A stretch of 64,000 nucleotides of DNA, taken from Macrolepiota albuminosa (lineage: Eukaryota; Basidiomycota; Agaricomycetes; Agaricales; Agaricaceae). The DNA is taken from contig JAMWFC010000102.1 in assembly GCA_027475525.1 (NCBI GenBank), positions 434,001 to 498,000 of the forward strand. Direction: 5' to 3'. The position numbers and the translations under genes are program-made. This document shows positions 33,455 to 45,300 of the stretch, one piece after another (position 1 is the stretch's first letter; the number at the start of each line of letters is the position of its first letter). The notes under the pieces are model-generated. The model worked only from the letters and a program-made list of their open reading frames with translations, made no database searches and was not told the origin of the DNA.

Positions 33455-33751
33455 TGTAAGAGAACATAAGTTCTGCTTCACTTAGAGACGACGAGACCAA
33501 CAAAATGGAACAAAGATTGATTTTACGGGAAAAAGTTAGTCTCAAAAATGCATGAATAGTCTCTAAATACCCTCTAGCATTAAGGTTTGTGATTGGTTCC
33601 CCTCGATTGTGAGCTCCCCAGAACATCTACCATGTGATTTACGACGTGATACCCCCTAATTGAGAACCGTGATTGAATAGTCGAGGAAAACCAAGAGAAC
33701 CGCATGGCTGGTGTCAGATGGTGTCAGTTTGAGTAAGCCTTCATGCTTACA
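33455..33751 (-). repeat. Element C 5' LTR
   Basis: 297 bp, starting TGTAAG and ending CTTACA as its partner at 1424-1720. On the minus strand GGGTATTTAGAG is a possible TATA region. Followed by the ATTTC target duplicate. Confidence 0.92.
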
Positions 33752-35850
33752 ATTTCCTTGAGTTTTTCTCACATTGCAACAGGTCCTCATAAATATTATC
33801 AATGTGCATTTTGTTTCTTTTATCAAGCCACTAGTAGATTTCATCAGCAGCTCTGTCACTACAGAGCAGGTAGGACCATATTGTCTGGGCTGATGCAGAG
33901 TCTCTTATCCAGATACTATTTGGAAACCACCTACAAACATTAAGCACTCATACATTGTCTTTTCCTGCTCTGCATATTCAATCATGCCAAGTTTAGATAT
34001 TGGTAATTGTGATGCAAGTGCTATATCTTCCATGCAAAGCTCACAGGCCAGGGCTGATTGAAACTAAAAACATGAGACTGTGCAAGCTTGAAATAAAGCA
34101 AGTGAGTGCTTTAACATCTAGGAATAGAGCAGGTAGTTTGATCTTCTATTTAAGTCTGGTGGCCAGGGCCTATAATTTATTGCAGCTAATCATGTGCAAG
34201 GAACTAAACTTCTGATCTGACAGATTTTAGACTTGAGTCTGGCATTTGGTGTCTCATATTCAGTAGATAAAGGATATGAGATTACCAGGGAGTAAAAATA
34301 GTTTAGTAACATGTGAGTAAAACAACATTTACATTGCGAGGCAGTCCTGGCACTTATAGCTTCAATACTTTTACCTTCTATTAACTGTGAGTAGCAGTCT
34401 GTGCTCATCATGTCTTCATCCAGCACCTTCATCTACATCATATTTGATACTACTTAGAGGCATATAAATGTTATAAACTTTATTTTGCATCTATCTTTGT
34501 TATTTTATGGGCACTCACAATTTGACAAATACTGTCAGAATCACCAAGTTTAGTGCTATCAATCACAACCTATTATGCAATGCTGCAAGTGACTAAAATT
34601 CTGCCTAAACTTCCTTGCAACATTATAAAAGCATTAAGCATTTTGTGCTAAGTAGCTATTGCATCTGAGAACACTCAGCAACTTTTTGGCATTATCACCA
34701 AGATCATCAAATCTGACATTACTGTATCAAATATTGTCACTTTCTATCTTGCTGCCAAACTTTGTGCTAAAACTTGACATTCACACCTTGTTACACCAGA
34801 TGTTCAAAAAAACAGCAGAAACAATGGGATAAACTCTAGAACAAAGTAGATGGAAATAAAAGAAGAGGAAGAAATTTAAAAAGTCAACAGAACAGGGCAT
34901 AGCCAAAGAATAGGAAAGACTGCACTTGCCAAGCATCAGGTGATTAGTAACTAGTGCCCAGACTCAGCAACTCAATGCATCAAAGTGGGATCATGCATCA
35001 GAGTGGTGATTCATGCATGAAGAGGAAGGAAAAATATAAAAAGGGTAGGAATTTAAGGGAGTCAGACAAGCCATGGCTCAGAGTCCCCAGAGAGTAGATG
35101 TCTTAGGCTTACAAGCAGTAATAATTATTGTCTTTGGGTTATTAGTATTAATACTATTTGGCACCAATTTTGAGTGTGATTCAATTACATTCTTAATAAG
35201 TCAATAAAAAGTATGTATGCATCTATGTAAACCAAGCCCCAGTACTTAGTGAAATTGATCAGTTATTGAAATGAGTTGAATTCAATTGTACCAAGTTTTA
35301 CAATGAAATATTCCGTTTTGCATCTAGTAGCAAAAAGTATAAGTATCTTTATAAAGAAAGATCCACATAATATTGACCTAGTTGTGTAAGGTTCCTCAAA
35401 AATAAAAGTCCCCTCCTCTCCAACCTTATACCCTGGATTTTTCTAACATGCACTCCTTGGTAGTTACAGTTCCTGCCTAATATATCTTTGGATATCCTTT
35501 AACCAGTTGTGTGGTTGTGCAATGGCCTCCAGAGATTGCCCCTTCACATACTGACCAACTGTAAGCATCTCAAAAGGGCTATCTACATTGCCTTTCTCCT
35601 GCCCACCTCAATGCTTGCTTGTTCCACATGCTTTCTTCTGTCTGCTTTGTTGTTTTCTTCTTGTCAATTCAATGTCACTTATAGAGTAGGAATCAGAATG
35701 TACTCTATTCTCACCTGTCAAGCCAATTCTCTAGCAAATCTCCATTCTTTCCTGTATGAGTAGTCTCAAAAACATTCATTACAAAATGCTGAACTGACAT
35801 GCTTCTAGATTTATACAGGATTTGGTACTACACACAAACCACATATAGCG
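33752..35850. other. CpG-poor decayed repeat flanking element C on the right
   Basis: AT-rich and almost free of CpG. On the minus strand 33757-33930 reads as a plausible coding remnant (WLDKRNKMH, EDLLQCEKN) with stops. Removing element C joins it to similar sequence left of 1424, so C seems to sit in an older element. 35488-35572 resembles the insert at 28535-28605. No intact gene or LTR pair could be delimited. Confidence 0.45.
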
Positions 35851-36324
35851 CTTTTTCATTACTCTTTAGTGTCACTTTGTTCAGATCCGGACCGACGTCC
35901 AAGTAATGAGAATCTTGAGCACTGGGATTGATTGATTTCATCACCTGTGACGAAGATGGCTTGACAATCTATATCCTGGTCAAATGATGCTGTAGTCTCA
36001 TGTGCAGATGGGGACAAAAATACACCTGGAGAACAAACTGAGAGATCTCTCGCAACAAATGTTGGAATGATATGAGGCATATGTGGGCCTATATGGTTTA
36101 GTATGTCAGCAGTGATTAATTCGCAATAAAGGAACTAAGAATTGAGATGGGATCTGTACCTGTGTATTTCCACATTCACATTGAGCATGCGGTAGAAGTG
36201 GAGCACATAACAACATGATGGTCGAATCTTTAAATGTGTATCTCGGGAGCACTGGCAACGACACCACTAGTAAAAAGGTCCGGGCTCTGAATTTGGCCTA
36301 ACGGACACAGCTTCTTCTCTGTGT

Positions 36325-36834
36325 TCAATTTTTCTCTGTTAGGTCAAACGTCGTATACGACTGGCGTTCAGAGCGCACATCCTTGTATGCATCTTTCTCT
36401 GACTTGCGATTCATCAGGAGTTGCGATGCATGCTTCTGATGGTACGAACCCAGTGAGAGGATAATCGGGCAACGCTGATTGCGGCTAAACTTCCGTGCGA
36501 AGATATGATCAATATAATGTGATTCAACCTCCAGGACATTGAAGTTCCCTTCGTTATCAGAAGAGGATCGTGAGTTGTTATTGATAAAATTAGAGTCGGA
36601 TAAGTAAAAGTTTCCTGGGTATCTCTGAAATGGCAGTATCTCACGTGCGCTCTGCAAAATTGAATATGAAGAACAGATGATGCATTTGATGTGGGCCAAT
36701 TTGACGGACAGAAGATATTTGCAGAGCACAACGGAGATCCCCGTCGGAGAACTGAAAACCAAGCCCAGGTCTGGTCCAGAAATGATGAGATTACAGCCTG
36801 GTTTAAGCATTTTAATTTGTTTGTACACGCGCAA
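36325..36834 (-). CDS. Unidentified ORF, 169 aa, possibly one exon
   Basis: This is an open stretch of 170 codons with mixed, non-repetitive composition and a Ser/Asn-rich centre. I do not recognise a family. The upstream minus-strand sequence to about 37170 (an ATG followed by TDSPHSDGD) is also partly open, so it could be the last exon of a longer or decayed gene. The plus strand carries a shorter overlapping ORF. Length alone is the evidence. Confidence 0.25.
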   Translation of the reverse strand: MRVYKQIKMLKPGCNLIISGPDLGLVFSSPTGISVVLCKYLLSVKLAHIKCIICSSYSILQSAREILPFQRYPGNFYLSDSNFINNNSRSSSDNEGNFNVLEVESHYIDHIFARKFSRNQRCPIILSLGSYHQKHASQLLMNRKSEKDAYKDVRSERQSYTTFDLTEKN

Positions 36835-38275
36835 GGACGGACCTAATTGTCAGAGCTTCAAGGTTCAAGTGAAATTCGTGGTATTAGAGCGAATGCCAGA
36901 GGTTCACCATTATCTCCATTTGTCGGTGATTCTTCAGCATCGAGATCAGACTAGGAAATTTATCCCCAATTGCAAGAAACTGATGTGGTCATGCAGAAAT
37001 CCAGCACCCATTTAAAGGGTCCGGAAATTGTACAGAAGCGCCTTGGCAGGCTTGTGCAGCTCCATCGGGCCTGAGCTCCAGTCTGGATGTCCCCATCTGA
37101 GTGAGGACTGTCCGTCATTATACCTAGTGCAAAGAATAAGTTGTCGTTGTTCTTCTACTCTGATAAGGCGAGCAATTCAGATTTTCAAACCGGCCTCTGA
37201 TGAAAACTAAAGCGTGACACCATCATAATAGGTAGACCCAACCAGCCCAAGTCATTTCATAACTCAAACAAGGAAGTACTTACCCAATGAAATCTATCAC
37301 CTATCGCAGCAGCGAAAGTTAATGCATAGAAGAACTCAGCTTTGTAGGATACCTCCAATCCTTCGTTGGGTCGCGTCCTCCTTCCAAATGTTCCAAGTAT
37401 TTCCATTATGTATTTGTTAGTCAATTAATTGTGTCCGCAAACCTGAAGTATCGGAATTGTTTCGAGTAAAGTCTTGCCTGAAAGATTAAGTACTGTGCTG
37501 ACCGGTTTTTCATGTTGTGGAGCCCGCTCTATAGTACCCTATTCGTTGGGTGATTCAACCTTTGGAACGGTCTATGTCCTTGTGTGCTAAGTATCCATGA
37601 CCAAGAAATATTTCCTGTAAGACAAGGGGATAAGCAGAAACAACAATTAGCAGACCTCATTCTGCCGCTAATCACTCATTCAAGTTAGTTCAAAAGGTGA
37701 ATCCTTTTTCAACGGAGCTGACACAACTACCGTGATTGACGTCTTCTGTGGGCATCAACCTGAACTCCGAGCCAAAGAGAGCTAAGAAGCGTTAACTAAT
37801 ATATTGATTCGCTTTTGAAATACCTGTCATGACGTGACCAAATAACCTTAGGCGTGTGACCATTCTGACCCTATTCGTGGACATCTGTAACGAGCCGAAT
37901 GTATGCAACACCACAGGTGTGCACTAAACTAGGCATTTGACGCCTCACAATGCCCATTGGGAGTTTCAATCGGCGACTTGAAATTTGATAAGGATGAGAT
38001 GCATTGATTGATCTAGAACTTGTGGGCCATATGTGGATGGCTAGCGCGTGGAGTACGAAAGGTGTGAAAGATAAAAGAACATCCATCAAGTTGATAAAGA
38101 ACATGAGTTTGATAGATATCGAAGTGTAGACACAGCATGCGACACGAAAGCCTTAGCGCAGCTAGAATGTTGTACAATGATAGAAGTATATCTTGCGTTT
38201 GAGAAGATCATCACCTACTGGAGGCAATGCGGGTCCTTCTTCTCTTTCCAAAGAAAAAAAAACATTTGTTGGAAC

Positions 38276-39060
38276 TTAGTGTGGGTCTAAAGATAGGTAC
38301 AAGTTGATGCGGACCGGGCCATTCAAGTAATGTGTCACTGGCCTACGTGAGCGTGAGTGGCCAATTCCTAGATTATGTGCCTTTGTGACTTCGGATGTAT
38401 TTATACGTCCTTCTTTGTGACCGTGAGGTGAAAGCGAAATCAGTCCACCGTCAGGCAAAGTGATATTGCTTTTCTAGAGATCGAAAATGTGCGCTGGTGG
38501 ATGTTGGAACAGGGCAGGCACACCAAACGGAATAAATGTGGAATCTTTGCGGCATTTCTGTACCCACAAATGATTGAACGGCGTTTCTTTGACCTGAAAC
38601 ATGTAGGTATATAGTGCACGAAGATCGATGTAAGTGACAAACTGCATGAGATTAGCAACGTTCATCAGGTTTTGACAGGAAGGAGCACTGCGATGGACTC
38701 AGGACCCATGATGTTCAAGATCCTAGATCTGAGTCAGATAAGCTGAGTCAGACGAATCGAAATTAATCCACAAGAGCTATCTTTGTTCGTACCCACAGCC
38801 TACAGTGAGGAGAATTAGTCCTGAATGGGGACGAGAGGATGGAGATGCGCAAGGTACTGCACGGAGTCGACAAATTCAGCGCCTACATGATTCTTTGTAG
38901 GTATGCAAAGTTGGATCTCCAAGCTGTAACCTGGACGGGGAAAGTATGGAATAGAAGCCGAGGGCTGTGCGAACCTGCTATTATGATATGCATTTAGGCG
39001 TGCTAGAAGCCTAATACGCTGAATGTGTGGATTGACTCGTTCTTCAGGCCCACATTGAAG
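38276..39060 (-). CDS. Coding-like exons of an unidentified gene
   Basis: Three minus-strand blocks look coding. 39060-38815 follows a good acceptor (ATCACAG) and contains PYFPRPGYSLEIQLCIPT and VDSVQYLAHLHP. 38665-38474 contains FVTYIDLRALYTYMFQVKE and HLWVQKCRKDS. 38458-38276 contains LPDGGLISLSPHG. I could not connect them with certainty: the first ends in a TAA at 38815 and no clear donor was found. It may be a gene with poorly visible introns or a recent pseudogene. No family recognised. Confidence 0.3.
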
Positions 39061-39715
39061 CTGTGATTCGATGGTGTGAAGAGAAAATTTTCAATCAAAG
39101 ATAGGTGATCAGCACTTGTCAAGTTGAAAAATTGGGGCACTCAAGGGTTAACAACGTTTGCTGATAACATGGAGCAAGCGAAGAACACGTTTCAGGATAC
39201 TTTCTACGAAATCGCATCCGAACTGTATGGAATCATGTACACTTTTTTGCCAGATGCAGATTTGTCGATATTATTGATAGACTCTCGTCGAGGGTCACCC
39301 TTGAAGATACTTAACAAGGATGAGGTACGATCTTGTTTGAAGTTCTCTTTTGTGTGAGACGACGTTGGCTACGAACCATAATTGTGTGGAGAAGCCGATT
39401 TAGGTAACCCCTTTAAACTTTGTCTCTTTTGTCTTAGTTATCCCCTCGTGACAAGACTGCTTCGCCCTTTGCCTTTTCCATGGTCGTATTGTCTTTGCAG
39501 CATCGACGAACTATGAATGCCCGATCTAATAACAAAAAGCTCTACACAGACGGGTAAAGAACAAAAGCTCCGGGACCTTGCCGATCTGTTTTTGTTTAAC
39601 CAGATCCGTTGACTTATTCGTTCACCCACGCGTACCGCCTCCATTCCTATATAATCTCTAACAATGAAGCGAGGAATCACGCCTCTACAGCTGTACAATT
39701 ACTGTTCGTGTACCA

Positions 39716-40678
39716 ATGGCAACCTATTATACGCAACCAGCTGCTGCCAACTACTACACCCCTCCCATGACGATGCAAAAACAAAGGGGTTATCGTATCT
39801 GTGACCAGTGTGGTGCAGTTGAAACTCCTGCAGTAAAGTTCAGGCTCTGTGGCGGTTGCGTACGTCCCGAGTTTCTTGCCTGCTGTCACCGTCCTGACGC
39901 AAACCTCAACTGCTCTATTAGATGACGACTCAATATTGTGTATGTCATTGACTTCTATTGTTCAGCCATGATTTCTAAATTTATTTACTAGTCACAAGAC
40001 TGCCAAAAGATGCACTGGCCCTTGCATAAATCAATATGCCAGCACACCGCAGGCCAGATTTCCAACATAAAACAGTCCGCTTCTGCTGGGTATGGCGACG
40101 CCGAACTACAAAAGTGCCTCCGAAAATTTGCCTCCGCCCACAGCGCACTGCTCGGATGGGCCGGCTTCCAAGCACTAAAACTCAAACGGCTCCCTGCGAA
40201 CATCCGTCAAAACGCGTTGCTCATCGAACTCGCTCATCACAGCCGTTATTCGGAGTCGCACCGCCGGTGAGTTCTTCTGTAGATTCCCTACCTGATTGAG
40301 GATCCGTTCTCACCCGCAAACTAGATTCTCCATCAGTAGGACCCATGTTGTGCCTCGGACATACGTGCGAGATCCTCTAGTAATCTCTGACATTCAACGA
40401 CGGGAGGAGCGATGCCGTCACAACGGGGGTATTGGAACCCTCGTGATTATCATCCAGTGTGGAGCCATCTCTCAGGTCATGCCCGTGGAGGTCGACCCTC
40501 CAAGCAGAATATCCTGGGACACTCGAGAGGATTGGGAAGATGTGCTCCATCACTTTGTTGATTCAGGGAGGACAGACTTCCAACCTATATCTACGACTTC
40601 ACGAGGGTGAGTTCTGTCCACCAGTGCTACCTGTAACAAATCATCGACGCATGGTTTTTTAGCATCTACTACGGATAA
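39716..40678 (+). CDS. MYND-type zinc finger protein, 244 aa
   Basis: Five exons: 39716-39859, 39922-39939 (18-nt micro-exon), 39992-40266, 40325-40606, 40663-40678; phases agree and the stop is TAA at 40676-40678. The N-terminus starts MATYYTQPAA. The MYND finger (about residues 29-71) has CDQC, then CGGC, QYC contributed by the micro-exon, QDC, HW and HKSIC, giving the full seven Cys and one His set only when the micro-exon is included. The remaining about 170 residues have conserved-looking acidic and aromatic segments (SRISWDTREDWEDV). MYND domains bind proline-rich protein partners. No SET or other domain is seen. Small MYND proteins of this kind are numerous in mushroom genomes; the specific role is unknown. 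Confidence 0.82.
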
Positions 40679-41706
40679 GAGTTACTAAGCGCCGGCTATC
40701 CTTCCTTTGCGCCCCCACCCAGAATATTCCATTTCCATCACGCCTCTGACGTCGCATAATTTCCTGCATTGCACTTCACTACCTTCTAAAAATACCTTTC
40801 GCTTATAACGGTGACACTCGCTCTGTAACATCGTCTTCTGCTGTGTTCGCACCATCGCAAACCATCGCTCGCGCTGCTCTGTACTTGCTATGTAAATTAT
40901 TATACCTGTACTGTTAGCTATACAACATCTACAACTGGTTTTGATCATTCTTTGGAAAGTTAATATGTGTGCAGCAAAAATATTTGTGTACCCAGTGTCG
41001 AATCTCCGGTAACTAGACTATACAGACCATACGTCATTATAAGTCCAGTATGCATTACACAGCGGCAAGTCATCATTGCCTCGAGCTCATTCCCGCTACT
41101 TTGGTTCTTGGTCCCTGATTTCCTGACCCGTGATTCAAAGTGCTTCTCCGCCTTGTCTCATTCCATATCCCATCTTTTTTTTTCGTCTCAACCTCACCCT
41201 CGCACCATGAGCGCCGTATTGGGATCTTCAAGGGTCGCGGCCGTTTTCACCCCTGTGTTGAACATCAGTAGTGTACCTTTGTGTCTTCTCTATCGTCTCG
41301 GCATTACCGTTCTGAGGAATGTGAGCTTCCTCGCTTTTAAACACTTTTCGCGCCCATTTTACGTTTACTTGCTCCCTTCACTTCTCTATATCGCACAATC
41401 CTGTGTATCTCATGACGCTCAGCAACGATTGGTTTGTTCAGTATTGCATATTGACGAGGCAACAATGTAAATTGTAAACACGTTCTTCAGTATGGCGATG
41501 AATTTTTTAATAAGCCTAGTTTCATTTGTAGCGGGCTCTGCGGCCGCAGGGCGCCCGTAGAATACTATATTCAATTCAATCCTTTAATTCAGTTGCTCAT
41601 TGAATATTGAGCGGGACGCGTTCGATCACGTGACTCCAGATTTAGGGTCATGTTTTATTAAGTGTGACAGGTCTACCCTTTGCAAGTCTTAAAGTTACAA
41701 TTCGAC
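40679..41706. other. Spacer with a possible small ORF
   Basis: No firm gene. An ATG at about 41208, preceded by a pyrimidine-rich leader (T9 then CTCAACCTCACCC), opens a frame beginning MSAVLGSSRVAAVF and continuing to a TAA near 41470; it has possible introns I could not settle. Composition would fit a small mitochondrial or membrane protein, but nothing identifies it. Confidence 0.25.
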
Positions 41707-42315
41707 ATGACAAGTACACCAACGACGGCTGCACCTGGTGATAGCTCTCGAACGCAGACAATAACAGATTCTGTTCCAAACACGGAGAGCCCTTCAAGCT
41801 ATCCCAACTTGATAGGGACACTTCATTTGAGAGCGGGATCCCGAAACAGACAGCGGGTTGTGTGGAAGGATGATGTAGTAGACAATGAGGGATGTGGGAG
41901 AAAGTCGTCCAAGAGTAAGATTCTCGGATATAATTCTCTCATTTGATCTCATTCGAGTTCTTGTTTCAAAGTTTGTTGCATATATCATAAACCACGCAAG
42001 TTTGACGAATCATCAAGCGAGGAAGATTCGGACTCGGACTCCTCACTGAATATTATTAGACGTCGAATACATACACATGACCACGCCCATGAACATAATA
42101 ACCATGATCATACCAACGACGAAGCTAACGGGGCCGGATTTCAAGTGCGATCAAGTCAATCAGAGACAGTGTGCGAACTGGAGAAAGATGAGAACTGCAA
42201 TGCGTACGAAAGAATGCCAAGCTCGAAGAAAGGCAAACAAAGAGGTAAGCCGCTTGTCTCAAAGCTCTAGTACTGCATGTTACTCTAATACTGCGTATAG
42301 CTATAGAGTGACGTT
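41707..42315 (+). CDS. YPI1: Type 1 protein phosphatase regulator (YPI1 / inhibitor-3 family)
   Basis: Exon 1 is 41707-41914, exon 2 41972-42244, and a tiny last exon ends near 42310 (acceptor choice uncertain, only a few codons). The N-terminus is Thr/Ser/Pro-rich with TLHLRAG. The family signature is present: RVVWKDDVVDNEG, then GRKSSK, split by the intron, then ICCIYHKPRKFDESSSEE and an Asp/Ser acidic run, followed by a His-rich stretch and a Lys-rich end. The family binds and controls PP1 in the nucleus; the KxVxW-like segment and the Cys-Cys motif are its contact sites (family knowledge). About 162 aa, a normal length. Intron 1 interrupts the most conserved motif. Confidence 0.9.
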
Positions 42316-45300
42316 TGTAGACCAACCGGTGACAATTTGATTGTCTAGACATGGACATGCCAATGTTTTATTTCCTGAAAATACTCTATCTTAGTCGTCA
42401 TCGAGACTGTGAACTGAGAGGACAGTCGATGGGTCTTAACTCCAGACTCCGATTCGAACAGCTGGCACCGTTCGAGCTGAGCTTCCAGATAGCACACTGT
42501 GGACAAGCCGCGACTTGGTCGCCTGGTGACTGTTCGTGGGGTTAAAAACAGGTTTAGACTTGAATGGCCGTGAAACAAGTTCAGGTATGAGGACAGTGAA
42601 GAGGTGATGTAGATGTTCTTTCAGACTCTGAGCTGAAATCAGTCCTGATCTCAAGCCAAACATCAAAATCTGCAACCGTTAAATATTTTCGACAGGCTTA
42701 TTCTGTTATTATCACCTCGGATAAGAACTTGCAGTCGTAAAACCAGTGATAGTTCTGTCCGCATGATTTGAGATTTTACGACATTGTTTCGCAGGCCAAT
42801 TCCGTGCGAGCTCATGTCGATGCTGATTTGCATTATATACTAACTTGCTAAGGGGTGTTTCTAGCTTTCTTGATGGTTTTCATGTTGATAAGGCATGTCT
42901 AAGACGTTGTGAGATACGAGTCGTCTTGCAGGAAGTCGTCACGTTTTCCAAATGTATATCATTTTTTCATGTTTCTGGTGGATCTCAATGGTACACTAGG
43001 ATTAATGCGAGAACATTTGCACACTCCTGGACCTGCAGGGATCGAATCTGATCTGGTAGATTGCTTTTTCGTCTCGTCCTGCATGAAGTGCCGGGCGAGG
43101 TTCTAAGGTGCTATCTTGATTTACTGACTATAATGCTATTTCTATGGAGGTAGAATCAATACTGATATGCCACACGGCGGGCTCTTGTGACCGAGCCTTT
43201 TCTCGTTTGAGAATAGAAGCTGCTTTTCGGAGGTGATAAGCCATCAATCATGCAATTGTGGCTATGGACTGATAGTTGCTCAAGATCTAGCCATATTATT
43301 GTGCGTCATAGTATATCATTTGGAATCGTCCCCGCAGTCCGCAGTCATGGGATGCCTATAAGCTGCTAGGCGGATTAGGCTAGTTGTTTGACTACCTCTC
43401 TTACGAGACACTATTTGAACTGCGCACGATAATCATGCCGACTCGGGTGTAGTGACATCCAAATAATTTTCTATATATAGCAAATCTATTTCATACTCCA
43501 CTACAAGTGTCCCTCCTAGTCCCTCTTCCATAGCAATGGTGCGAATATATCCTTTGGGGTGGAATTTAATCGCCGATAACGAACTCTCTAAGGTAATCTC
43601 TGTGAGCCTTGTGTCTTGCTCAGCGTTATGTCAATGATTGACATTCTTTCCGCAGCTGTTGCGTTAATCAGATGCACCGGAATGGCTCATAAAACCTGAG
43701 ACATTATGCTGGCATTTTTGCAGCCGCTCGACTTTATATTTTCGTGCTTGTTCCCGGTGCGCCGATATGTAAGAATAATCATATATGCCATTCGTATACT
43801 ACACACGACATTTCTCAAGGACGCCATTTTCCCAATCAATATTTAATCAGGGGTGCAGATGGAATTTAATTCAATTAGAATTTTAGTCTATAAAGGAGTG
43901 ATTGACGTTTACTTGGAGGGATGCCGCCTAGAGCTATCAATTATGCAAGTAATAGTAACGACTTGTTCAGACATGGTATCGCGTGATGTTCCATTCCTCC
44001 AGCCATCAACACGTTACGAGATAATATTTCGTTGCTCACTGAGCTAAAATGATGTATCTCCTTTTGAATTAGGGGGTTCAATTTCCTCTTTTTTCATTGC
44101 GACCTATTTGTAGCTTCGAAGTCCTCACGACATATACGTGTTCGGACGAATGGCAGATTTATATAATAGGGAAATAAAAAGTTTAATTCTAATCATGAAT
44201 AAAACTGTAAAGAGACAATTAGTTTGAATCTAAAGAGTACACAAATTATTTTTTTGGAAAGAAAAAATGGAGACGTGAGTAAATCTCAGCGATTGCAAGG
44301 TAGCATTCACTCAAACTCAAACTCGAGCTCAAGAAAGAATCAGTTGAACCCGTAACGCACGCACGTACTAGTAAGACCGGCGCACTACCATTGAGAACTT
44401 CGAATAAACCTTTAGGCTTCTAGCTGACTGCGAGTCGTGAGTATTCAACCTTTGTTTGATATTTGGGCGCCAGGATGACACTATTACGATTTAATTTCGA
44501 TATGGATAGTACATACTTCGGCGATAATGTGGCTATGTCAGTCTGTAGGAGTCTTCCATTACATTGTACTCTGAGGCAATGTACTTTGAGGCAATGCATC
44601 GACATTTACCCATTAAGTATGAGGTGTGATACAATCCTGGTCAACCGGAACAAAAAAATAAGTAATTTCCATGTATGATGTTTGTGACGTTGGCCGCCAA
44701 AAATGGTGGGATGCTGTTGCGGGTGAGAGGAACGGTGATTCGCTCGGAGAGGGAGTGACACAGACGTCCTAGACATACATAGCGCCCAAGCCTAAGGCTT
44801 GAATCATTTCATAAAACGTTATAGTTGACAATTTTCATCCCTTGACAAAGTCCGATCGGCACACATACCTCCCTCACTCCCTCATTGTTTGCATCAAAGA
44901 CACAGATAAGATCGGTTGTGGCCACGTCAAGGCAAAGACCAGTTATTGTCAGTAGAGAGAAATCGAAGACGTCTCCTCGATCTGAAAAAACGTGAGATAT
45001 CACGTCCTTGGAAATACACTCTATGATGTTTTTGATAATCAGACCCGCCACGAGAAATCTGTTGAGGATGAACAAAAGAACATGAACAAAAGACGCAGAA
45101 CGTCAATGAAAGACAAAGAAAAAAAGGCTTGATATGCCAGAAAGAAAATTGACAGAAATCGACCAAGAAGTTGAACAACTGGGTCATAAAGCCAGAAAGA
45201 TTCCTGAGGTAGATAGAGCGAAGGAACAAAGAAGACTTTTGTTATTTTCATGCCGCGAAAGATACCCAAGTCAGTAACAGAGCGAATGAAGAACACAGAA

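Larger units (their letters stand above)
1424..33751 (-). mobile_element. Element C: degenerate Ty3/gypsy chromovirus, host of the nested elements
   Basis: Two 297-bp LTRs (1424-1720 and 33455-33751) start TGTAAG and end CTTACA and are flanked by the 5-bp target duplication ATTTC (1419-1423 and 33752-33756). Removing the solo LTR and the A+B nest leaves about 5.76 kb, a normal size for this group. The minus-strand order is gag, aspartic protease, reverse transcriptase, RNase H, integrase and chromodomain, in one frame across the insertions. Many in-frame stops (for example gag TAA near 32657, stops after 4398, TGA near 3571 and in the chromodomain) show that it is dead. About 20 LTR-to-LTR differences were counted by eye, all transitions. 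Confidence 0.92.

Noticed and set aside
39124..39357. Plus-strand ORF of 77 codons with protein-like composition
   Set aside because: It lacks an ATG start and upstream exons, and the neighbouring minus-strand exon is better supported; left undecided.
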